From Phototrophicus methaneseepsis (GTDB lineage: Bacteria; Chloroflexota; Anaerolineae; Aggregatilineales; Phototrophicaceae), in assembly GCF_015500095.1 (NCBI RefSeq), contig NZ_CP062983.1, positions 4,526,001 through 4,590,000 of the forward strand: DNA of 64,000 nt, given 5' to 3'. The position numbers and the translations under genes were made by a program. The first letter of the stretch is position 1. Every line of letters begins with the position of its first letter. Under the pieces are notes generated by a model. It was not told the origin of the DNA and did no database searches. It saw only the letters and a program-made list of their open reading frames with translations. Positions 36,751 to 44,218 of this stretch are shown in pieces.

Positions 36751-37980
36751 CTACTCTTCTGCTGATTCGCTAGCATCTGCTTCTACAGACGGCTCATCAG
36801 ATGGCACAGCTTCAGAAGCGCCATCCACTGCTGCAGCAGGCTCAGCCTGTGCAGGAGGAGCATCTTCGACTTCATCCGTACCCCAGCGCTGTGTGAAACC
36901 AACACGCCGTTTTTCCGGCTCCAGGTGGCTGATGCGCAGTGAAATCCGGTCACCCTTCTGCAAATAGGAATAAGGCTCCTTGAGCGCACCATCGCCCATC
37001 TCGCTCAGGTGCAGCAGCCCTTCCAGGCCATCATCAAGCGCCACGAAAGCACCAAAATCGACAACATTGGTCACAGTGCCCTCAACGAGTTGGCCCTCGT
37101 GGTAACGGCTCTGAGCATTATCCCAGGGGTCCGATAAGAGGCGTTTGCGGCTGAGCGCAATACGATTGGTCTCACGATCCAGGCTCAACACATGCACCTG
37201 AATCTTATCCCCCACCTTCAAAATATCGCGCGGATGGTCCACACGATGCCACGCCAATTCGCTCACATGGATAAGGCCATCTGCGCCGCCGATATTGACG
37301 AATGCGCCAAAATCGCGCAGGCCGGTCACAGTGCCTTCTACCACATCGCCCTCATCCAGTTCTGAGAGTAAACGGGCTTTCTGTTGTTGGCGCCATTCCC
37401 GCTGGGCTTCGCGCTCACTAAAGATCAGACGGCGGCGATCTTGGTCAACTTCGATGACCTTCACGCCCAGTTCTTCGCCAATCAAGTTCGCCATAGCTTC
37501 ACGTCGATCCGCTGCGGCGGCAATAGATGCCAGGTGGGAACTGGGGATAAAGCCCTCCAGGCGGTTCCAACGCACCAGGACACCCCCCTTGTTGTACCCG
37601 GTTACGGTCACCTGAACCACATCTTCTGTCTTGAGCAGTTCTGCGGCTTTTTCCCAGTCGTAGCGCTGCAAGCCCATATTGATTGACACAATAAGGTTGC
37701 CATTGGAGTCGCGCGGGTTTAGGACGTAGACAGGGACATCTTCACCAACCTTGAGGCTGCTATGGAAAGAATCATCCATGCGCTCAATATCTTGGTAGGT
37801 GACGATGCCATCCTGCTTGGCACCCAGATCAACAATAATTTCCCGTTCTTCGATTTGCAAAATCGTCGCTGTACGAATCTCGCCACGACGCGGTGGGGTG
37901 TAGGAATAGTCAAACGAAGACTCCAGCATTGAAGCAAAGTCGTCGTCATGCCCACTAAAATCTTTATTCTGATCGGCCAT
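36751..37980 (-). CDS. Second four-S1-domain RNA-binding protein
   Basis: 409 residues with four S1 repeats in the same layout as the rpsA-like protein (about 30-100, 115-185, 205-275 and 290-360) and a C-terminal acidic, Ala/Glu/Ser-rich tail. Repeats three and four are very close to those of the paralogue (GLRDFGAFVNIGGADGLIHVSELAWHRV here). It may be a second S1-like translation factor or an RNA-turnover helper. The genes lie on the same strand, 2.4 kb apart, with the secreted protein between them on the other strand. The ribosome site is weak. I leave the symbol blank because it is not clear which copy is the ribosomal one. Confidence 0.85.
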   Translation of the reverse strand: MADQNKDFSGHDDDFASMLESSFDYSYTPPRRGEIRTATILQIEEREIIVDLGAKQDGIVTYQDIERMDDSFHSSLKVGEDVPVYVLNPRDSNGNLIVSINMGLQRYDWEKAAELLKTEDVVQVTVTGYNKGGVLVRWNRLEGFIPSSHLASIAAAADRREAMANLIGEELGVKVIEVDQDRRRLIFSEREAQREWRQQQKARLLSELDEGDVVEGTVTGLRDFGAFVNIGGADGLIHVSELAWHRVDHPRDILKVGDKIQVHVLSLDRETNRIALSRKRLLSDPWDNAQSRYHEGQLVEGTVTNVVDFGAFVALDDGLEGLLHLSEMGDGALKEPYSYLQKGDRISLRISHLEPEKRRVGFTQRWGTDEVEDAPPAQAEPAAAVDGASEAVPSDEPSVEADASESAEE

Positions 37981-38244
37981 ACACTCGTGCGCCCTTACGA
38001 TGCGTGAATCTAGACATATCCTTAAAACGTGCTCGTGATGATCGCAAAAGCATACCGACCACCATCGACATATCTATATTAGTATAATACAAAAAAGACA
38101 CTTATTGGCATTCTTCCCCTATCGAAAGCCCTCAATATACGACGAAATTATGTATCTTGTCCTTGTTCAATATGGACGATACACACTTGACCCCAGCAAA
38201 ATACCCCCTCTCTGGGATAAAATATTTCTTTTTCGTCATCTCTC

Positions 38245-38784
38245 CTAAGAGAGATCCGGCGTCGGGTTCGGCTCCTCGATATCCAGTCCACGGGGCCCAC
38301 GATCAATTTCCCATGGATAGATAATATAAGCGTCGGTTGCCTCGCCAAAGTAATCTGGACGGGCATTGCTAAACAGCGAACGATATGGATTATAGTGGAA
38401 AACGCAAGTATACGCTGTTGCGCCCGCGGCTTCTACGCGGCCCCTCACGGATGTACTGGTGCGCCCACTGCCCCATACATCATCTACGATAAGCGTTTTA
38501 CGCCCCATCAACAGGTCATCATCTGGGAACTGCAAAAAGATGGGCCAGGCCATTAAGCCAGCTTCTGCGGTTGAGGGGAAATCCACCGCTGCTGTTAACA
38601 TATACTGGATATCCAGGGCTTCCGCCAATAAGCCACCAGGGATGACGCCACCACGTGTAATCATCACCATGGCATCAAAGGGCCCCACAGCTTGCAAACG
38701 GGGCATCAAAATATCAATCAATTTATCGACGTCTGTCCATGTCAAAATCTCATGGCGCATAGGTTGCCCACCAGAACGATACAT
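38245..38784 (-). CDS. Phosphoribosyltransferase family protein
   Basis: The 179-residue protein has a type I phosphoribosyltransferase fold: an early acidic region MVMITRGGVIPGGLL and the PRPP-binding loop TLIVDDVWGSGRTSTSV with the acid pair Asp-Asp, then hood-like residues. Enzymes of this fold move phosphoribosyl groups (purine or pyrimidine salvage) or bind PRPP in regulation. The substrate is not clear; the hood sequence does not match the classic UPRT or HPRT ones. The start is uncertain: ATG 38784 (GAGAGG five bases upstream) or 38760 (GGTGGG six bases upstream). The stop codon lies in the loop of a perfect seven-base hairpin (38238-38255) that has no T-run. Confidence 0.82.
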   Translation of the reverse strand: MYRSGGQPMRHEILTWTDVDKLIDILMPRLQAVGPFDAMVMITRGGVIPGGLLAEALDIQYMLTAAVDFPSTAEAGLMAWPIFLQFPDDDLLMGRKTLIVDDVWGSGRTSTSVRGRVEAAGATAYTCVFHYNPYRSLFSNARPDYFGEATDAYIIYPWEIDRGPRGLDIEEPNPTPDLS

Positions 38785-38924
38785 CACGGCCTCTCAGTGT
38801 TATTGACTTCCCTGCTAAAAGTAGGTCAGGGTCAGGGGCACCCACGCCCGTATAGCGCTAGAAACCCTCCACATAGTGGTTATTATACGCGACCTACCCG
38901 CACATCTCAAAATAATATTACATT

Positions 38925-40121
38925 TTATATATATAGGCGCGTTGGCTGTTCGGCACAGATGATGACAATGGGATTATTTTGTAAACGAGTCAAGACGAGC
39001 GTACGCGCGTTATGGCCCTTTTTCAACTTCAGTGAGGCTGTAAGCTGCTCTGGCGTCACCGGGGATCCCCGCTTCTTGACAGTTATACGCCCAACATCGC
39101 GCTCACGCAAATAGGCTCGTAACTTTTTGAGGTTATATGGCATCCAATCTTCGATTTCCCAGGCACGCACCCAGGGGGATTGCGGCAGCGCGAGCGTAGT
39201 CATATAGGCGATTGTTTCATCGAGAAGTGCGCCACCTAGATGTGCAGCCAAATCTCTCACAAGGCCCGCCCGTAAAATAGCAGGGTCTGGCTCTACCAGA
39301 TAGCCCGCAGGCTCCTGCAGCGGCACATCTGGCTCCTCAGACTCCCGAGAGAAGTGATAGGTCGCTTCTTCAGTCAGCAGCGTAGCCTGGGTACCCTGCC
39401 AATCCGCACCTCGCCACAGGACGGCCTCTTTAAGGTCGCCATTGACGCTGATGAATTCAACCGCGCTTCCGTAGGGACCTAATTGTTCCCGGTCAACACC
39501 CGGCGATAACTTGACCACGATCTGCCGCGCCTGCCAGTTTTCAATTAGAGACAGCGGCGGCACATACTGGTCAACATCATAGATGCGTTTTCCAGCCTCG
39601 TCTCGCCGCGCTGGGTCATAAAAAATCATATCGTAACTATCGGGAATGCCCTGCAAAACATCTGCAACAGAAAATTGAGCTGTAGCATCGTACACACGAG
39701 CATTATGTCGTGCAATCTCAATCCGCACTGGGTCGATATCCAACCCCATCACCGCATCCGCAACCTGTGCTAAAGCGATGGTATCCGTCCCAATCCCGCA
39801 GCACACGTCCAACACACGCTGATGAGCCGCAAATTGGGCACGATACGCACGGACAAGTGGATCACTGGCTTGTTCCAGGGCGGATGGTGTAAAGAAAAGA
39901 CGGGGAGCAATCTCGCCATATTTGGCGACAGCTCGCTGACGTAATCGCGCCATGGTCAGGGCTGCCGCCGCCTCAGAGGGTTCCAGAGTTTGCCGGAGCT
40001 GCATCACCAGCGCAAGAGTGTTCTGCTCGGATAAATCCGCACCAGCCAATGCGTGCAAGGCCTTTTCGCCACGTTCAGATTGCAAAAAAGCCAGTTCAGC
40101 CAACGTCAGGGTATCACTCAT
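38925..40121 (-). CDS. Class I SAM methyltransferase with THUMP-like C-terminal domain
   Basis: 398 residues. The N-terminal helical part (about 1-95) precedes the Rossmann methyltransferase region: VLDVCCGIGTDTIALAQ, then LDIDPVRIEIAR, and the motif MIFYDPARRDE (a DPxR catalytic-like motif). The C-terminal 150 residues contain VGRITVKKRGSPVTPEQL, which resembles the THUMP-like domain of tRNA/rRNA base methyltransferases and related proteins. RNA may be the substrate (inference). The start ATG overlaps the stop of the upstream methyltransferase by eight bases (ATGAGTGA), so the two are coupled. Confidence 0.85.
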   Translation of the reverse strand: MSDTLTLAELAFLQSERGEKALHALAGADLSEQNTLALVMQLRQTLEPSEAAAALTMARLRQRAVAKYGEIAPRLFFTPSALEQASDPLVRAYRAQFAAHQRVLDVCCGIGTDTIALAQVADAVMGLDIDPVRIEIARHNARVYDATAQFSVADVLQGIPDSYDMIFYDPARRDEAGKRIYDVDQYVPPLSLIENWQARQIVVKLSPGVDREQLGPYGSAVEFISVNGDLKEAVLWRGADWQGTQATLLTEEATYHFSRESEEPDVPLQEPAGYLVEPDPAILRAGLVRDLAAHLGGALLDETIAYMTTLALPQSPWVRAWEIEDWMPYNLKKLRAYLRERDVGRITVKKRGSPVTPEQLTASLKLKKGHNARTLVLTRLQNNPIVIICAEQPTRLYI

Positions 40122-40926
40122 CAGGCGCTTCAGCAGTTTGGGGGTCTATATCAATAAATTGGATATCGGCGTGTTGGATATGGTCCAATGTTGGATTCAA
40201 CAACACGCCGTGAGGCCACGATGCCGCCACATCCTTGCTGAACTTACCGACTTTATTCACACCATGGATTAAATAAGCCAGTACAGCTGGCTGCATCAGG
40301 CCAACCGCCTTGGGTAAGCTGCTAAAGCCAAGCAATAGCACGTCGTCACCTTGGCGGATGGCAGCCGCTTCCCATGTGAGCACATCCTCTGGCGTCAACC
40401 GCCAGACGGGCTTATTCGGGGTTTGGCGCACGAGCAGGTGCACATAGCGGCCCCGATAAGTCGCCAAATCAAGCACATCCGCGTCTCGCCCTGCGACACC
40501 TTGCACGCGCGCCAACGTATCCGCCGTATCGTGCACACGTTCACCACGAATGAGCACGCCCTGCCCCTCAACAGCCGCCTCAACCAGGATCCGCACGTAG
40601 CCCGCGCCCTGTAAGGTGTGAACGAGCGATTCATCCACTGTGCCAAAGGGGTTCACCAGGATAAAACGCCCACCAGGGCGCAGCAAACGCAGCACAGCAG
40701 CCATCAAATCAGCCTGAAGTGGGATGTCATAAGCCGAGACAGCATCAGCTACTGCCTCAGGATAGGCCCACTGCTCGGTATTTAAGGATGTCACCGTCAC
40801 ATTGAGATCAGGCCGCAGCGAGCGCAAGGTCCGCCCGGCAACGCCACCGACGTCAAACAGACGCAGTTCCGCAGCGCTCGGCGGGAGATGTTTCGCCATC
40901 GCCTCGATATAGCGTTCTTGATTCAT
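40114..40926 (-). CDS. Predicted SAM-dependent methyltransferase
   Basis: About 270 residues. A Rossmann-type core is visible (LRLFDVGGVAGRTLRSL for motif I and LRLLRPGGRFILVNPFGTVDESLVHTL for the post-I/IV region), but motif I has GGVAGR in place of GxGxG, so SAM binding may be altered. A second half with several beta strands follows (about 160-270); I do not recognise it. The start ATG 40926 follows the stop of the 66-residue gene by 11 bases; the ribosome site is weak, suggesting coupling. Together with the 66-residue and THUMP-like genes it forms a tight three-gene minus-strand cassette. Confidence 0.72.
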   Translation of the reverse strand: MNQERYIEAMAKHLPPSAAELRLFDVGGVAGRTLRSLRPDLNVTVTSLNTEQWAYPEAVADAVSAYDIPLQADLMAAVLRLLRPGGRFILVNPFGTVDESLVHTLQGAGYVRILVEAAVEGQGVLIRGERVHDTADTLARVQGVAGRDADVLDLATYRGRYVHLLVRQTPNKPVWRLTPEDVLTWEAAAIRQGDDVLLLGFSSLPKAVGLMQPAVLAYLIHGVNKVGKFSKDVAASWPHGVLLNPTLDHIQHADIQFIDIDPQTAEAPDE

Positions 40927-40937
40927 CAAATTACTGC

Positions 40938-41138
40938 TTAGCGCTTCTTGCCTTTGCTGCCACCACCGCCCATAGCTGCCTGGAGCAATCCGGCCAATTC
41001 TTCCCACTCTTCAACGAAGAAGTGCAGCGTCACGCTGCCCAGTTCCAGGTGGTAGACGGTCTCGCCATCTGGCTCTACGGAAGTCCAGATGGCGTAATTA
41101 TCGCTTTCAGCAAGGGAGCGAGTCGGAATATCGTCCAT
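40938..41138 (-). CDS. Conserved-looking small acidic protein
   Basis: A 66-residue protein with no known family. It has a compact beta-rich core (YAIWTSVEPDGETVYHLELGSVTLHFF), then a helix with EEWEELAGLL, and a Gly/Lys-rich basic tail (GGGGSKGKKR). AGGA lies six bases before the ATG, so it is very probably translated. It is the first gene in the methyltransferase cassette (stop 11 bases before the next start), which suggests a small partner or RNA-binding accessory (inference). Confidence 0.72.
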   Translation of the reverse strand: MDDIPTRSLAESDNYAIWTSVEPDGETVYHLELGSVTLHFFVEEWEELAGLLQAAMGGGGSKGKKR

Positions 41139-41198
41139 TATGGTCCTGTCTTTCTGTCATGTTCTGCGAATTCACGAGCTTATTATACACAGGCCAGG

Positions 41199-42536
41199 CT
41201 AGACAGGTGAACGCTCCGTCCGTGCTTCATACAGCTTGAGGCGTAAATACCGGTACCAGCGAACCAGGAAGCGCGGCATTGTCGGCTCCTGGCCCTCATC
41301 AGGTGGATTTTCTAAGAAGGGACTTCGCCCGGTGAGCTTGCCGTAGATGTATCTGCCAATGACGCGCCCGCTGGCAATAAAAGGCGCGGCCAGGATAACG
41401 CCCAACGCCCCCGCCAGGGCCGCCCCACCTAACACGCCAATGATGACGACAAAGGGATGCAGATGCAGGCTATCGCCCATAATACGGGGTACCAGAAATA
41501 CCGCTTCAATATTTTGCAGCATCGTCCAGACGACAATAATCACAATCGCAAAAGGCACGCCAGAAAGGAACGGCAGCGTCTGAGACTCAGAAACGAGGCC
41601 TAAGAAAGCTGCCGGGACTAATGCCAGGAGGGGGCCAAGATTCGGGATAAATTCAAGAATACCGGAAAGCAACCCCAGTATAGGCGCATTAGGCACGCCA
41701 AGCAGCATGGCAGCAATATAGACGACAACACCCATCACGATACAGAGCAGCGCCTGCCCGCGAATATAACCATTCCAGACAATGCCTAATTCCGTGAAGA
41801 TACGCCGCACATCGCTTTCATAGCCATCCGGCGCTAAGTTGACAAAGCCCTCGACAAAAGCGCCCCCATCTTTCAAAAGATAGAAGGTCATCATGAGCAA
41901 AAACGTCAGGTTAATGACCGTGTTAAAGGCCCCACCCACGAAGCTAAAAGCGGGTCCTGTCAATGTGCTGACAGAGCCGAAGAACGTCCCGGCGGCCTGT
42001 GTCAGGTCAATATCCGACAGACGAATGACATCATTAAGATTCGTGGCCCCTGTCGCTTCAGCGATGCGGTCCAGCGGCACAATAGGTTCACCTTCTAACA
42101 AGATAGGCTCACCACGGAACATCAGCGGTTGGCTGAGGACTTCTTCCAGCGTGTCTTCAACATCAGCCAGCATATCCGGGATGGTATTGACGAAATCTTC
42201 AACTTGCTCGCCTGTGGTGGGGATGATAACGAGCAGTACCACTGTAATGAGGAAGATCGCCACCACAAAGGACATGACTGCGGCCAGGCCCCGGCTATGC
42301 CGGAATGGTGGGATAACAAGCACACGTCGCTGAATAAACGTCGTTAGCGGCGTGAGTAAAAACGCCAGCAAGGCTGCCACAATCACAAGTGGCAGAATTT
42401 CAACCATAAAGTAACCCAGTACCACAATCGTGACCAACAAAATCACGAACATCAGGCGTTTTGTACGTGGTCCCCATTGTGGCGATTGTGTAGGTAATTC
42501 ATCGTAATGTGGTGATGTCGATGGAGGTACGGACAC
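41199..42536 (-). CDS. AI-2E family transporter
   Basis: A 445-residue polytopic protein. Seven to eight hydrophobic segments and the family layout are seen: early LPLVIVAALLAFLLTPL, a large soluble loop (about 100-190), then the second set of helices with ILEFIPNLGPLLALVPAAFLGL and MGDSLHLHPFVVIIGVLGGAALAG, and a basic C-terminus. The family was named for AI-2 export but includes Na+/H+ antiporter-like and other exporters, so the substrate is unknown. GTG 42536 is fixed as the start by GAGGAG seven bases upstream; a GTG at 42551 is less likely because that ribosome site lies inside it. Confidence 0.85.
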   Translation of the reverse strand: MSVPPSTSPHYDELPTQSPQWGPRTKRLMFVILLVTIVVLGYFMVEILPLVIVAALLAFLLTPLTTFIQRRVLVIPPFRHSRGLAAVMSFVVAIFLITVVLLVIIPTTGEQVEDFVNTIPDMLADVEDTLEEVLSQPLMFRGEPILLEGEPIVPLDRIAEATGATNLNDVIRLSDIDLTQAAGTFFGSVSTLTGPAFSFVGGAFNTVINLTFLLMMTFYLLKDGGAFVEGFVNLAPDGYESDVRRIFTELGIVWNGYIRGQALLCIVMGVVVYIAAMLLGVPNAPILGLLSGILEFIPNLGPLLALVPAAFLGLVSESQTLPFLSGVPFAIVIIVVWTMLQNIEAVFLVPRIMGDSLHLHPFVVIIGVLGGAALAGALGVILAAPFIASGRVIGRYIYGKLTGRSPFLENPPDEGQEPTMPRFLVRWYRYLRLKLYEARTERSPV

Positions 42537-42695
42537 GCAACAGCTCCTCACTTGCCAGTCGTGTGCGAATCAACTTGTTATACTGACCAACCCGTCATGT
42601 ATATAATACGCCAAAGTCAGCAAGTGGTTACGATAAACGCTGGTAAATGAGCGAATAAATGAGCTAAATCACCTACAATCAGATTGTACGATTGG

Positions 42696-43946
42696 CTAAC
42701 CTACATTTTCTGCAGGTATAGGGGCGTGGTTCATTGCTCGCTCTCGCAGCAGCAGCAGAGCGCCAATGCCCACGAGCATATAGGCATAGGCTTGCACATT
42801 AATCACGGGAACGATGCCCAGAGCTTCATCAGCCAACCCTGTTAAAGCAATGCCGACCAGAACAAACGATGATCGCGTCAGGGTGATGGTACTGTATACG
42901 CGCCCACGATGGCTATCAGCAACCTCTGTCTGAATCAACGTATGGAAGCTAGCCCCAACCATCACGACGAGCGGGCCTGCCAGGAAGATCAGAACATAGG
43001 CCAGCGCCACGCCTGAGAAAAATTGCGAGTAGTTAAACAACGCCAAGTCCACAAAGCCAAATGCAAGCGCGCTGTAGCCCAATAACCGCGACGTCTTCAT
43101 CCGCAGCGAGAGCCAACCAATGAGCATGCCACCCGTCAGGCCGCCCAACGCCTGGGCAGACATCAAACCACCTACATGGAAGCTCTCTTGCTGCAAAACC
43201 ACCGTCACAAAAGGCACCAGGAGCACATACATCACGCTTTCGCCGATGGCCGGGGGGATATTCAACAAAAAGAGAATACGCATATTAGGTTTACGCCAGA
43301 TCAACTGAATACCATCAACCCACTCTTTCAGCAGGCTCCTGGAAGCCAACGCCGCATCCAGATCACGCTTACCGGGGTGAGACGTCACGTTGATGAACGC
43401 CGTCAGGATCGCCGCACCAACATAGGTGACCACATCAATAAAGACCACGCCATTCAAGCCCAACAGCGGCGCAACCAACCCACCCAGGGCGGGACCTATC
43501 AACCGGGCCAGATTGTTATTCAGCGCATTCAGCGCATTAGCGGAGACAAGTAACTTCTGATCAGAAAGTAAGGGCAGCATGGCATTTTCTGCAGGGGTAA
43601 AGAACTTACCCAGGGCCGATTGAACGAAGCTCACGACATAGACCAGCCACAACCACTCTGGCGACCGTACCAGCAAGAGGGGCAAAATAGAGACCGCCAA
43701 CAGCAAATTAATCACGACAATGGTGCGTCGCCGTTCCCAGCGGTCCACATAAATACCCGCGAAGGAACTAAATAAAATACCGGGCAGCGTACTCGCCAGC
43801 AGCATGCCACCAACCGCTAACGCAGAGCCCGTCATCTCATAAACGGCAACGGGCAACGCCACACTGAGCATCCAGTTGCCCGTTAAGGAGATCAAGCCTG
43901 CCAACCACAAAAGGGCAAAATTACGTTGGCGAAGGGTGGCTAACAT
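42696..43946 (-). CDS. Major facilitator (MFS) transporter
   Basis: 416 residues with about 12 predicted membrane helices, including the first-half loop motif GIYVDRWERRRTIVV between helices 2 and 3 and the second-half counterpart GWLSLRMKTSRLLG. It resembles the MFS_3/EntS branch of drug or siderophore exporters. The substrate is not known. The ribosome site is poor. The gene lies downstream of pnp on the same strand but behind a terminator. AI-2E-type and MFS genes lie next to each other without other clues. Confidence 0.85.
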   Translation of the reverse strand: MLATLRQRNFALLWLAGLISLTGNWMLSVALPVAVYEMTGSALAVGGMLLASTLPGILFSSFAGIYVDRWERRRTIVVINLLLAVSILPLLLVRSPEWLWLVYVVSFVQSALGKFFTPAENAMLPLLSDQKLLVSANALNALNNNLARLIGPALGGLVAPLLGLNGVVFIDVVTYVGAAILTAFINVTSHPGKRDLDAALASRSLLKEWVDGIQLIWRKPNMRILFLLNIPPAIGESVMYVLLVPFVTVVLQQESFHVGGLMSAQALGGLTGGMLIGWLSLRMKTSRLLGYSALAFGFVDLALFNYSQFFSGVALAYVLIFLAGPLVVMVGASFHTLIQTEVADSHRGRVYSTITLTRSSFVLVGIALTGLADEALGIVPVINVQAYAYMLVGIGALLLLRERAMNHAPIPAENVG

Positions 43947-44160
43947 AGGCGTTTGTCCTTATTCCAGTACATACTCACCGGCTCTACTTCTATTCAATGC
44001 TTCCAAATTATGTATACCAGCAATTAACCAGCATACAATACGCTATAACACTGATTAAAGCTACGGTGATGCGGCCTATAAAGTTCAATATTTTAATGTG
44101 ATCCTATCTATGGGGATGTTCCTGGACAGGCACCCGACAAGGGCAGCAGCAAACAGAAAT

Positions 44161-44193
44161 AAAAAACGCGCCAGCCAGTTGCCAGCGCGTTTT
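44161..44193 (-). terminator. Intrinsic terminator after pnp
   Basis: Stem AAAACGCGC / GCGCGTTTT (44163-44171 and 44185-44193), 13-base loop, minus-strand T-run (TTTTTTAT). It separates pnp from the MFS gene. Confidence 0.85.
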
Positions 44194-44218
44194 GAAAGCG
44201 AAATAACCTGTGCGGAGC

